A DNA stretch of 13,295 nucleotides from Pseudomonadota bacterium (GTDB taxonomy: Bacteria > Desulfobacterota > Syntrophia > Syntrophales > UBA5619). Shown piece by piece: positions 6,285 through 13,295 of the stretch; position 1 is the stretch's first letter, and each line of letters starts with the position of its first letter. The stretch spans positions 1-13,295 of the forward strand of contig JAHJXP010000156.1 of the NCBI GenBank assembly GCA_018827585.1. Reading direction: 5' to 3'. A program made the position numbers and the translations under genes. Below the pieces are notes generated by a model. It saw only the letters and a program-made list of their open reading frames with translations. It ran no database searches and was not told where the DNA came from.

Positions 6285-8132
6285 GTGAACATGAGGGATC
6301 AGAAATTCGCACTTTACGAGCAGCACGGGCTGGAAACGCTGCTTGCCTCGGACAGGTACAAAGAATTCTCCCGCGAGGTAGCGGACATGATCCTTGCCGA
6401 GGCCGAGAAGTTCGCGGTGGAGGAAATCCTGCCGACCTACGAGGCCGGGGACAAGCACGATCCCGCCGTTTTCCGGGACGGAAAGACCTACGCGCCGAAG
6501 TGCTTTCATACTCCCTACCGGAAATACTGCGAGGCCGGCTGGCTCTCCTCCGTCGCCCCTCCCGAGATGGGCGGCCAGGGGGTCCCGATTTCGCTCTATA
6601 TCGCCTGTTCCGAGCTTTTCGGCGCCGCCAATTACGCCTTTGTGATGTACCCCGGCCTTACCCTGGGGGCCGCCGCCATGATCGCGACTTACGGCGCCCC
6701 GGAACAGATCGATAAATATGCGCTCCGAATGTTTTCCGGCGAGTGGTCGGGCACCATGTGCCTGACCGAGCCCGGCGCCGGCACGGACGTGGGCAATATC
6801 AGGACCAGCGCCCGGAGACTGCCCGACGGCACTTACAGCATCACCGGCACCAAGTGCTTCATCTCCGCGGGCGACCACGATCTCACCGAACAGATCATCC
6901 ATCCCGTCCTCGCCAGGATCGAAGGCGACCCGCAGGGCACGAAGGGGATCTCCATCTTTATTGTCCCCAAATACAGGCTAAACGCCGACGGGAGCCTCGG
7001 AGAGCCCAACGACGTGGTCACCGGCAACATCGAACACAAGATGGGGATCAAGGGGTCCGCCACCGCCACGCTCAATTTCGGGGAAAACGGCAATTGCATC
7101 GGCGAGCTGCTGGGGCAGGAGCGCGAAGGCATCAAGGTCATGTTCCTGATGATGAACGAAGCCCGGCTCGGCACGGGTATGCAGGGGCTGGAGCTGGCGA
7201 GCGCCAGTTACGAACACGCCCTGCAGTACGCCAAAGAGCGGATTCAGTCCCGAAGGATCGAGGACTGGAGCAATCAGGCCGCCCCGCCGGTGGCCATCAT
7301 CAACCATCCCGACATCAGGCGCTCCCTGCTCTGGATGAAGGCGCACGTGGAAGGCATGCGGTCGATGAACTATTTCATCGCCGGCTGCATCGACCGGGAG
7401 CGGATCGCCGCGACCGAAGAGGAGCGGGAGAGAATGGCGGGATTCATTGAAATCCTGACCCCGATCAGCAAGGCCTACTGTTCCGACAGGGCCGTCGAGA
7501 TCTGCACGCTGGGCATCGACATCTTCGGCGGCTACGGCTACTGCAGCGAATATCCCATGGAGCAGTACCTCCGGGATGTCAAGATCGCCACCATCTACGA
7601 GGGGACCAACTATATCCAGGCCCTCGACCTCGTCGGCAGAAAACTGGGGCAGAACAAGGGGCGGAACCTCATGGGCCTGTTCGGGGAGATCTCCGGGGCC
7701 ATCGCGAAACTCAAATTGCGCGACGAATTGAGCCCCGCCGCCGCCCATCTCGAAGAGGCCCTGACGGCCACGGGCAATCTGACGATGCGCTTCGCCCAGT
7801 GGGGAAAGAGCATGGATTACGTTATTCCCGTATTGAATGCGCGCCTTTTCCTGATGATCATGGGCGACATCGTCATCGGCTGGAAACTGCTGGAGGCCGC
7901 GGGCATCGCCCGGGAACGGCTGGACGACCTGTACACGGAGGCAGGGGCCGATGAGGCCAAGGCCGCCGCCCTGGCCCGGGACAACGCCGATATCGCCTTT
8001 TACCAGGGAAAGATCGCCTCCGCAAAGTACTTTGCCGCCAACGTGCTTCCCACAGTCGGGGCCAGGTGCAAGTGCATTGAACTGGCCGACAAGACGCCGG
8101 TGGAGATGGCGGAGGAATCGTTCTCCGCCTGA
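6285..8132 (+). CDS. Long-form acyl-CoA dehydrogenase (DmdC/FadE5-like, about 600 residues)
   Basis: An FAD enzyme that forms an alpha,beta-double bond in an acyl-CoA. The 615 residues are longer than classical MCAD (about 380) and match the subfamily with an extra C-terminal domain. Visible parts are an N-terminal helical region (MRDQKFALYEQHG...), the FAD/substrate motif CLTEPGAGTDVG (159-170), TGTKCFISAG (187-196), the catalytic glutamate E439 in IYEGTNYIQ, and a C-terminal helical domain from about 465. Electrons would pass to an electron-transfer flavoprotein, not encoded here. The start is uncertain: GTG 6285 is conventional, but AAGGAGG at 6257 points to ATA 6270, which would add IGNTL before VNMRDQKF. 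The ligase gene follows 67 bases later, supporting joint fatty-acid or related acid degradation. Substrate chain length is unknown. Confidence 0.92.
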   Translation: MNMRDQKFALYEQHGLETLLASDRYKEFSREVADMILAEAEKFAVEEILPTYEAGDKHDPAVFRDGKTYAPKCFHTPYRKYCEAGWLSSVAPPEMGGQGVPISLYIACSELFGAANYAFVMYPGLTLGAAAMIATYGAPEQIDKYALRMFSGEWSGTMCLTEPGAGTDVGNIRTSARRLPDGTYSITGTKCFISAGDHDLTEQIIHPVLARIEGDPQGTKGISIFIVPKYRLNADGSLGEPNDVVTGNIEHKMGIKGSATATLNFGENGNCIGELLGQEREGIKVMFLMMNEARLGTGMQGLELASASYEHALQYAKERIQSRRIEDWSNQAAPPVAIINHPDIRRSLLWMKAHVEGMRSMNYFIAGCIDRERIAATEEERERMAGFIEILTPISKAYCSDRAVEICTLGIDIFGGYGYCSEYPMEQYLRDVKIATIYEGTNYIQALDLVGRKLGQNKGRNLMGLFGEISGAIAKLKLRDELSPAAAHLEEALTATGNLTMRFAQWGKSMDYVIPVLNARLFLMIMGDIVIGWKLLEAAGIARERLDDLYTEAGADEAKAAALARDNADIAFYQGKIASAKYFAANVLPTVGARCKCIELADKTPVEMAEESFSA

Positions 8133-8199
8133 TTCCGCGGCGCCGCTCCCGGTGCATCGTTGTATGGGGTAAATTTTCATATTCGAGAGGATGACGTCC

Positions 8200-9870
8200 A
8201 TGCACATCAAACCCTGGCACAGGCACTATGACTACAACGTTCCGACCACCATCCGCTACCCGCAGATCCCAGCCCAGGCACTCTTCCAGCTCGCCGCGGG
8301 GACCTTCCCGGACAAGCCCGCCACGAACTTCTACGGCACGGAGCTCACCTTCTGGCAGCTCCGGGAGCAGTCGCTCCGGATGGCCAACGCCCTGGGAAGG
8401 CTCGGGGTGAAAAAGGGAGACCGGGTGGGCGTCCACCTGCCCAACTGCCCCCAGTTCGTCATCTCCTACCTGGCCGTCGTTTCCCTGGGCGCCATCGTGG
8501 TGAACCTAAACCCCCTCGCCTCCGCCGGCGAGCTCAGGTTCATCATTGAAAACACGGGCATGGAGACGATCATCACCTTCGACATGGTGCTGCCCAACGT
8601 CCGGCCGCTCGTCAAGGAGACGGGGATCAAAAGGCTGATAGCAACCAGGGTGACGGACTACATCACGGGGTTCGGCGTGAGCGCCGCCCGGGACCTCGAT
8701 CTGGAGGAGGGGTGGCACCACTTCTCAGAGCTGCTCGAAAGCGTTACCGAAACGCGGCTTCCCCGCGTCCAGTTGGGCCCTGACGACCCGGCCCTGATCC
8801 AGTTCACCGGCGGCACAACGGGCGTCCCCAAGGGGGCCGTGCTGACGCACGCCAATATCGTGGCCGCGACCCTCCATGCCTCTGTGTGGGGCAATCCCAC
8901 CATTACCATCGTACCGCCGGAAAAGCGGCTGGTCCTGAGCGTGATCCCTTACTTTCACGCATACGGCAACATCGTGTGCATGAACTGGGCGTTTTTCAAC
9001 TACGCCACCCAGATCCTGGTGCCGCGCTTCGAAATCGAGGAGCTTTTAGGCATCATCGGCAATTTCGAGAAGATCAGCTTCTTCCCCGCCGTGCCCACCC
9101 TGATCACCGCCATCATCAACCACCCCAAGGCGGCCGGGCTGAACCTCGACAAGCGTCTGGGGCTGCTCAATTCCGGCGCGGCGCCGATGCCGGTGGATCT
9201 CATCGAACGGGTGCAGGACATGGGGATCTCTTTCAGCGAGGGATACGGCCTGAGCGAATCCACTTCGCTTGGCGCCGCCAATCCCGTCCTGGGATTGAAG
9301 AAGACGGGCAGCATCGGCATCCCCTTCCCGGACAATGACGTGCGCCTGGTGGACGTGGAGAGCGGGACGGAGGACGTCAAGCCCGGCGAACCGGGCGAGA
9401 TCGTCATGAAAGGCCCGCTGATCATGCAGGGGTACTGGAACAACCCGGAAGAGACCGCCGGCCAGATCAGGAACGGCTGGCTGCACACCGGCGACATCGC
9501 CCGGATGGACGAGGACGGCTATTTCTTCATCGTTGACCGGAAGAAGGACATGATCATCGCCGGCGGCTTCAACATCTACCCCCGCGACATCGACGAGGTC
9601 CTCTACCAGCACCCCAAGGTGAGCGAGGCGGTTTCCCTGGGGATCCCGGATGAATACCGGGGCGAAACGGTGAAGGCCTTCGTGGTCCTCAAGCCGGGCG
9701 AGTCCGCCACGGAAAAGGAGATCATCGACTTCTGCAGGCAGAGGCTCACCGCCTACAAGGTCCCCCGGATTGTAGAGTTCAGGGACTCTCTGCCGAAGTC
9801 CGTCGTCGGCAAGATCCTCCGCAAGATCCTGCGGCAGGAGGAGATGGAAAAGTCAAAGAAGGTGCAATGA
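8200..9870 (+). CDS. AMP-forming acyl-CoA synthetase (fatty acid/carboxylate-CoA ligase)
   Basis: An ANL-superfamily enzyme that activates a carboxylic acid to its CoA ester using ATP, with release of AMP and PPi. Numbered from ATG 8200 (556 residues), it shows the phosphate-binding loop FTGGTTGVPKG (202-212), the adenine motif GYGLSES (348-354), WLHTGD (427-432), the hinge region DRKKDMIIAGGFNIYP, and the catalytic C-terminal lysine K538 in VGKILRK. The ATG at 8200 is preferred over ATG 8191 because GAGAGG (8185-8190) abuts 8191 but is 9 bases from 8200. It lies between an acyl-CoA dehydrogenase gene and an overlapping acyltransferase gene (ATGA, 4 bases). The substrate is probably a medium- or long-chain fatty acid; aromatic or short-chain acids cannot be excluded. 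Confidence 0.93.
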   Translation: MHIKPWHRHYDYNVPTTIRYPQIPAQALFQLAAGTFPDKPATNFYGTELTFWQLREQSLRMANALGRLGVKKGDRVGVHLPNCPQFVISYLAVVSLGAIVVNLNPLASAGELRFIIENTGMETIITFDMVLPNVRPLVKETGIKRLIATRVTDYITGFGVSAARDLDLEEGWHHFSELLESVTETRLPRVQLGPDDPALIQFTGGTTGVPKGAVLTHANIVAATLHASVWGNPTITIVPPEKRLVLSVIPYFHAYGNIVCMNWAFFNYATQILVPRFEIEELLGIIGNFEKISFFPAVPTLITAIINHPKAAGLNLDKRLGLLNSGAAPMPVDLIERVQDMGISFSEGYGLSESTSLGAANPVLGLKKTGSIGIPFPDNDVRLVDVESGTEDVKPGEPGEIVMKGPLIMQGYWNNPEETAGQIRNGWLHTGDIARMDEDGYFFIVDRKKDMIIAGGFNIYPRDIDEVLYQHPKVSEAVSLGIPDEYRGETVKAFVVLKPGESATEKEIIDFCRQRLTAYKVPRIVEFRDSLPKSVVGKILRKILRQEEMEKSKKVQ

Positions 9871-10553
9871 TTAAATCCCTTTCCCGCATCGCCATCAGAT
9901 ACGGCCTGATCCCGATGGCCCATTGGATCATCCGCCTCTACCTCTTTATGGTCCGGATCAGTTGGGTCAACGAAGACGGGCTTCGCGACCATCTCCGCAA
10001 GGGCGACAAGGCGATCGCCGCCCTCTGGCATCAGCGGATATTCCCCGTGATCACCTACGCCCAGCGCTTCAGCGAATTTGCCCCCGCGGCGATGATCAGT
10101 CAAAGCCGGGACGGGGAGATAATTGCGGATGTCGCCCGGCGCCTGAACTTCCGACCCTTACGCGGCTCCAGCTCCCGCGGCGGCCGGGAGGCCCTGGCGG
10201 CCATCATCAGGGACCTTGCGGAGCACCCCTTCGCCGTTCATGCCGTGGACGGGCCGCAGGGCCCGCGGGGCGTCGTCAAGGCGGGGCTGATCAGCATGGC
10301 AAAACTCTCCGGCGCCCCGATCTTTCCGGTGTACATCTCAGTGGACCGCGCCTGGGTCCTCCGTAGCTGGGATCGCTTTCTCATCCCGAAGCCCTTCAGC
10401 AGGGTCGTCATCCGCTGGGACGGGCCGATCCCCGTCCCGTCGGAGCTGGACGAGGCGGCCTTCGAAGCCCTGCGCCGGGAGATCGAACAAAGGATGAGGG
10501 AGAACCAGGAGGCGGAAGACCGGAAAATGGGCTGGACCGCCTCGCTCTTTTAA
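9867..10553 (+). CDS. DUF374 lysophospholipid acyltransferase-like protein (LpxJ-type family)
   Basis: A 228-residue inner-membrane acyltransferase of the DUF374 family. Characterised members (LpxJ of Campylobacterota) are late lipid A acyltransferases. A hydrophobic N-terminal segment covers about 8-32. Motifs are WHQRIFP (catalytic-type H55), SQSRDGE (78-84, D82), LRGSSSRGG (98-106) and VDGPQGPRG (127-135), then KAGLISMAKLSGAPIFPV, all as in the family. The ATG overlaps the ligase stop (ATGA), so translation is coupled. The gene ends 4 bases before the convergent dehydrogenase stop, with no clear terminator. Coupling to an acyl-CoA ligase is notable because lipid A acylation normally uses acyl-ACP. 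The acceptor could be lipid A or another phospholipid. Confidence 0.87.
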   Translation: MIKSLSRIAIRYGLIPMAHWIIRLYLFMVRISWVNEDGLRDHLRKGDKAIAALWHQRIFPVITYAQRFSEFAPAAMISQSRDGEIIADVARRLNFRPLRGSSSRGGREALAAIIRDLAEHPFAVHAVDGPQGPRGVVKAGLISMAKLSGAPIFPVYISVDRAWVLRSWDRFLIPKPFSRVVIRWDGPIPVPSELDEAAFEALRREIEQRMRENQEAEDRKMGWTASLF

Positions 10554-10557
10554 TTTT

Positions 10558-11316
10558 TTACGCAAGCATTCCGCCGTCCACCGTCAGGCAGATCCCTGTC
10601 GTGTAGGAGGCCGCGCCGGAGACGAGATAGAGGACCGCGCCGGCCATCTCCTCCGGCTTCGCGATCCGCCCCATCGGGATCGTGGGGAGGACCGCCTTGA
10701 GGATGTCCGGGTTCTGCGTGAGCGCCGAGGCGAACTTCGTGTCCGTCAGACCGGGGAGAAGCGCGTTCACGCGGATGTGATAGGGGGCCAGCTCCTTGGC
10801 GAAGGACTGGGTCATCGCGATGACCCCCGCCTTGGTGATCGAGTAGATCCCCTGAAACGGCGCCGGACGGACGCCGTTGACCGAAGCCACGTTCACGATG
10901 GCGCCGCCTCCCGCCGTCCGCATGAGTTTCGCCGCGTGCTGGCTCATGAAGAAATATCCCTTCAGATTGACGTCGCAGGTCTTGTCCCAGGCCTTTTCAT
11001 CGGCGCTCAGGACGTCGCCGAAGAAGGGGTTCGTCCCGGCGTTGTTCACGAGGATGTCGAGGCGGCCGTAACGGCTGCCGATTTCCGCGAACAGCTCGCG
11101 GATCTGCCCCATGTCGCCCGCGTGGCAGACCATAGACTCCGCCCGGCCGCCTGACCGAACGATCTCTTCCTCCACGCGCCTCAGGCCCTCCATCTTCCGG
11201 CTGGCGAGGATCACCCGCGCGCCGTGGGCGGCCAATGTCCTGGCGATCGCCTCGCCGATCCCCCGGCTCGCACCGGTAATTAGCGCGATCTTCCCGTCAA
11301 GATTGAAACTATCCAT
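10558..11316 (-). CDS. Short-chain dehydrogenase/reductase (SDR, FabG-like)
   Basis: A 252-residue classical SDR, an NAD(P)-dependent alcohol/ketone oxidoreductase. The start chosen is the second of two adjacent ATGs (11316, MDSFNLDGK), 5 bases after AAGGAGG. The first ATG would be only 2 bases from it, and the longer TTG start lies in the repeat. Motifs are the cofactor loop TGASRGIG (14-21), NNAG (91-94), and catalytic N117, S145, Y158 (YSITK) and K162. The end, TVDGGMLA, is the usual SDR C-terminus. Preference for NAD or NADP is not obvious. R41 in the ASRK stretch after beta-2 hints at NADP. It follows the 4-hydroxybutyryl-CoA dehydratase-like gene in the same direction, so it probably oxidises or reduces a hydroxyacyl intermediate (inference). 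Confidence 0.92.
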   Translation of the reverse strand: MDSFNLDGKIALITGASRGIGEAIARTLAAHGARVILASRKMEGLRRVEEEIVRSGGRAESMVCHAGDMGQIRELFAEIGSRYGRLDILVNNAGTNPFFGDVLSADEKAWDKTCDVNLKGYFFMSQHAAKLMRTAGGGAIVNVASVNGVRPAPFQGIYSITKAGVIAMTQSFAKELAPYHIRVNALLPGLTDTKFASALTQNPDILKAVLPTIPMGRIAKPEEMAGAVLYLVSGAASYTTGICLTVDGGMLA

Positions 11317-11321
11317 CATCC

Positions 11322-11332
11322 CCTCCTTAATT
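11322..11332 (-). repeat. Flanking direct repeat of element copy 2, containing the SDR Shine-Dalgarno
   Basis: On the minus strand this is AATTAAGGAGG. It matches AAGTAAGGAGG (11482-11492) at 10 of 11 positions, borders element end GACAAC, and provides the AAGGAGG used by the SDR gene. Confidence 0.72.
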
Positions 11333-11481
11333 GACAACTTCGTAGAAAGTCCAAAATTTCCCTCCCCCTTGACGGGGGAGGGTCAGGGTGGGGGTTATAA
11401 GTGGCCGTATCTTCGCGTGTTATTTCCCCCTCCCCTTAGTCCCCTCCCGCCGGGGGAGGGGAAAATTTACTTTTTACGAAG
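11333..11481 (+). mobile_element. MITE-like palindromic element, copy 2
   Basis: A 149-base element filling the gap between the dehydratase and SDR genes. It is close to 6048-6195 throughout and in the same plus-strand orientation. Terminal inverted repeats are CTTCGTAGAAAGT (from 11338) and, reading inward from the right end, CTTCGTAAAAAGT, better preserved than in copy 1. GC hairpins lie at 11360-11368/11374-11382 (9-base arms, loop TTGAC) and 11441-11448/11454-11461 (8-base arms, loop GCCGG). It has no coding capacity. As the two genes are on the minus strand, the element is transcribed within their mRNA as a stable folded spacer and could reduce SDR expression or act as a processing site. 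Confidence 0.8.
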
Positions 11482-11492
11482 CCTCCTTACTT
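11482..11492 (-). repeat. Flanking direct repeat of element copy 2, containing the dehydratase stop codon
   Basis: The minus-strand sequence AAGTAAGGAGG holds the last lysine codon and TAA stop of the dehydratase-like gene, plus a now unused GGAGG. It directly follows element end ACGAAG on the plus strand. Confidence 0.72.
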
Positions 11493-12989
11493 CCCCGTCA
11501 CCTTCCTGCTCAGGACATCGCGGTCCCCGCCACTCATGCCGGCGATGTATTTCACCAGCGTCTTGCGGGATTCGATGTCGTACTGGCCCGTGATGGCGAT
11601 CTGCTCCATGATCGGCGAGCCCCCGCCGTGGTAGCTGCCGATGTTATGGATGCCGCCCGTCGCCGAACAGAGCGCGTCTCCCAGGTATCTCCAAAACTGG
11701 GCCTGGTCCTCGGCCGACATTTTCGGATTCCGCTTTGTGTACTTCAGGAGCGTCTCCCCGGTCTCCGGATTCCGGAAATCCTTCTCGTGGGGGAAGGTGG
11801 CCACGACGCCGCCCGCGAGGTCGCAGAGTATCTCCGCCTCGCGCCAGACAGCCTCGCCCGACAGGCAGCGGCCGACGTTGCAGTAGATCGAATGGGGGAT
11901 GTAGGAGCCGGGACCGTAAGGCACGAAACCAAAACCCGGGATGTAGACCTCGGGTTTTCCCAGATCGGAGGCCGTATATCCCGCGGCGTAACCCAGCTCG
12001 GTGGTCATGATGAGCTCCGCCAGCTTTTCCCGGACATGGGGCTGCTTGTGGATGTTGTTCACCTCCGCGGCCAGCGCGGCCGTCCCGATGATGACGTCGC
12101 CGATGGCGGGCTTGCAGCCTGAATACGAATGGCGGTGGAACAGGGCGAACAGGAGGGCCAGTACGCCGCCGTGCTGATGCTCCCCGGCCAGGAAAACCCT
12201 TTCCCAGGGCACGAAGCAATTTTCGAAGATCATATAGGAATCGGTCGCGCCCGGCGTGAACCCGCGCTTGTAATGGTCCCTCGGCCTCAAATTGTGGATC
12301 GTGACGACCTGCTTCAACCCGTCCCAGTCTCCCGGGATCGCAAAGCCCACGGCGTAATCCTTGTCCTCGGGACGCAGGGCGCGGGTAGGCAGCACCAGGA
12401 CTTCATCGGCCACGGAGGCCTCCGAGATGTGCACCTTGCAGCCCTCCACCACGATGCCGTCCTTCAACCGCTCCTTGATCCGCACGTAAGCGCTGGGGTT
12501 CGGTTGATCGGCGGGCCGCAGCATCCGGTCGCCTTTAACGTCCGTCTGGGCGCCGCAGCCGACGAGGTCTTCCGTCTGGAAACGGCCAAGCCACTTCTTG
12601 AAGTTCTCATGATACTGGGTGGCGCCGTTGTTCAGCTTGTCTGCTTCGTAGGATACGTTGTAGATGGCGTTCGTGCCGTCGATCCCCATGCAGCGCTGGA
12701 TGCAGCCGCCGACCTTCTGGCAGAGCATCCGGGTCATGTCCTGCTTTTTGTGCAGGTCCTCCTTGTTCTGGTGGATATGGGTGAAACGGTTGATCCTCTC
12801 GCCCGTGAGGTGGGAGATCGCCGTGCACAGCTCCTGATTCTCCGGCCTGGCCGCCTCATCATACGTCGTGCCGATGGTGTTGAGGCAAACCATCTGCAGT
12901 TCGTCGGTCCTGTCGATCAACTGACCGTCGTGGTAGAGGTTCCGTTTCATCCTGGCCAGCCCGTCGATGTAGTCCCGCTTGGTCCTCAT
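11487..12989 (-). CDS. 4-hydroxybutyryl-CoA dehydratase-like [4Fe-4S] flavoprotein (4-hydroxyphenylacetate 3-hydroxylase family)
   Basis: A 500-residue member of the AbfD/HpaB family. AbfD dehydrates 4-hydroxybutyryl-CoA to crotonyl-CoA by a ketyl-radical mechanism using FAD and an oxygen-sensitive [4Fe-4S] cluster. The known cluster ligands of the Clostridium aminobutyricum enzyme (C99, C103, H292, C299) have counterparts at C96, C100, H285 and C292 with identical spacing. Q98, Y289 and K293 match its Q101, Y296 and K300. This separates it from HpaB monooxygenases, which lack the cluster. FENCFVPWERVF (255-266) is typical of the family. The ATG at 12989 has AAAGGAG 8 bases upstream. The preceding gene is an NDP-forming acyl-CoA synthetase, which fits CoA-ester metabolism. 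4-Hydroxybutyryl-CoA is the leading candidate substrate, but many uncharacterised paralogues exist in anaerobes. Confidence 0.85.
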   Translation of the reverse strand: MRTKRDYIDGLARMKRNLYHDGQLIDRTDELQMVCLNTIGTTYDEAARPENQELCTAISHLTGERINRFTHIHQNKEDLHKKQDMTRMLCQKVGGCIQRCMGIDGTNAIYNVSYEADKLNNGATQYHENFKKWLGRFQTEDLVGCGAQTDVKGDRMLRPADQPNPSAYVRIKERLKDGIVVEGCKVHISEASVADEVLVLPTRALRPEDKDYAVGFAIPGDWDGLKQVVTIHNLRPRDHYKRGFTPGATDSYMIFENCFVPWERVFLAGEHQHGGVLALLFALFHRHSYSGCKPAIGDVIIGTAALAAEVNNIHKQPHVREKLAELIMTTELGYAAGYTASDLGKPEVYIPGFGFVPYGPGSYIPHSIYCNVGRCLSGEAVWREAEILCDLAGGVVATFPHEKDFRNPETGETLLKYTKRNPKMSAEDQAQFWRYLGDALCSATGGIHNIGSYHGGGSPIMEQIAITGQYDIESRKTLVKYIAGMSGGDRDVLSRKVTGK

Positions 12990-13027
12990 CTTAACACTCC
13001 TTTCTCTATGTCGTAGATTTCATATCT

Positions 13028-13295
13028 CTATCCCCCGTCGCGCCATTGCCGGTAGGCGTGCATCCGGGCCAGGGCCTTGACGGCCCGCTCCGGCGACAGG
13101 AAGGATACCCCCTTGTAGGAGCGCCCCGGGATTTCCGTGATCGTGCGGGCGCTCTCGTCGGGAAGCAGATTTACCCCGAGGACCGGCTTGCCGTGCTTCT
13201 CCATTAGGCGCTCCGCATGCCCCAGGAAGTTTTTCTCGAACTCGGCAAGCACCCCGGGAATGGCTTCCAGCGTCTTTTGGTCCATCGCCGGATCG
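13028..13295 (-). CDS. C-terminal part of an NDP-forming acyl-CoA synthetase/CoA-binding protein, 5' end outside window
   Basis: 88 residues are visible, ending at TAG 13028-13030; the frame is open to the right edge, so the start is missing. The segment HGKPVLGVNLLPDE followed by FLSPERAVKALARMHAYRQW resembles the end of the alpha part (CoA-binding plus ligase-CoA domains) of ADP-forming acetyl/acyl-CoA synthetases, which interconvert acyl-CoA + ADP + Pi and acid + ATP. No ATP-grasp part follows, so the beta part would be a separate gene or lie upstream. The dehydratase-like gene begins 38 bases downstream in the same direction, so they are probably one operon. The call rests on a short piece of sequence. 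Confidence 0.65.
   Translation of the reverse strand, partial: DPAMDQKTLEAIPGVLAEFEKNFLGHAERLMEKHGKPVLGVNLLPDESARTITEIPGRSYKGVSFLSPERAVKALARMHAYRQWRDGG

Noticed and set aside
7338..7347. Second CACGTG core as a possible parS
   Set aside because: Its flanks (GCG on the left, GAA on the right) do not match the GTTTC/GAAAC arms, so only the six-base core agrees.
6978..8210. 410-codon minus-strand ORF opposite the acyl-CoA dehydrogenase
   Set aside because: Antisense shadow of a well-conserved enzyme; its translation shows no known domain.
12129..13016. 295-codon plus-strand ORF opposite the dehydratase-like gene
   Set aside because: The opposite strand carries conserved cluster ligands and a good start; this frame shows no family signal.

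Overview
The window looks like chromosomal DNA from a GC-rich, strictly anaerobic Desulfobacterota-type bacterium, perhaps a Syntrophales-like fatty-acid or aromatic degrader. The reasons are CoA-ester catabolism (a long acyl-CoA dehydrogenase, an AMP-forming acyl-CoA ligase, an NDP-forming acyl-CoA synthetase, a 4-hydroxybutyryl-CoA dehydratase-type flavoprotein), a lipid A-type acyltransferase implying an outer membrane, and strong AGGAGG ribosome-binding sites. The taxon is inferred from gene content only; no rRNA or tRNA gene is present.

Layout. Positions 1-2361 (minus strand) hold a two-gene operon: a DRE-TIM (HMG-CoA lyase/isopropylmalate synthase-like) enzyme, then a GlcD-type FAD oxidase cut by the left edge. 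A divergent intergenic region (2362-2740) separates it from a plus-strand group: a membrane-anchored HtrA/DegP protease, an endonuclease III-related glycosylase and a PHP-domain phosphohydrolase (2741-6008). A second plus-strand operon (about 6270-10553) encodes the acyl-CoA dehydrogenase, the acyl-CoA ligase and a DUF374 acyltransferase. It runs head-on, with a 4-base gap, into a minus-strand operon (10558 to beyond 13295). Read 5' to 3', that operon encodes the end of an NDP-forming acyl-CoA synthetase, the dehydratase homologue and a short-chain dehydrogenase.

Three non-coding signals stand out. (1) A perfect 16-base parS palindrome (ParB centromere site) lies at 5305-5320 inside the PHP gene. 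This suggests an origin-proximal chromosome location. (2) Two copies of a roughly 149-base, nearly fully palindromic element (6048-6195 and 11333-11481) share the same orientation. Each is bounded at the same element ends by 11-base direct repeats matching at 10 of 11 positions, as expected of a transposed MITE-like element. (3) The second copy appears to have inserted in the ribosome-binding site between the dehydratase stop codon and the dehydrogenase start. The target duplication would have regenerated the Shine-Dalgarno sequence.

The metabolic genes fit activation of carboxylic acids to CoA esters, flavin-dependent dehydrogenation or dehydration, and alcohol oxidation. Exact substrates cannot be read from the sequence. 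The protease, glycosylase and PHP genes look like housekeeping or stress functions.
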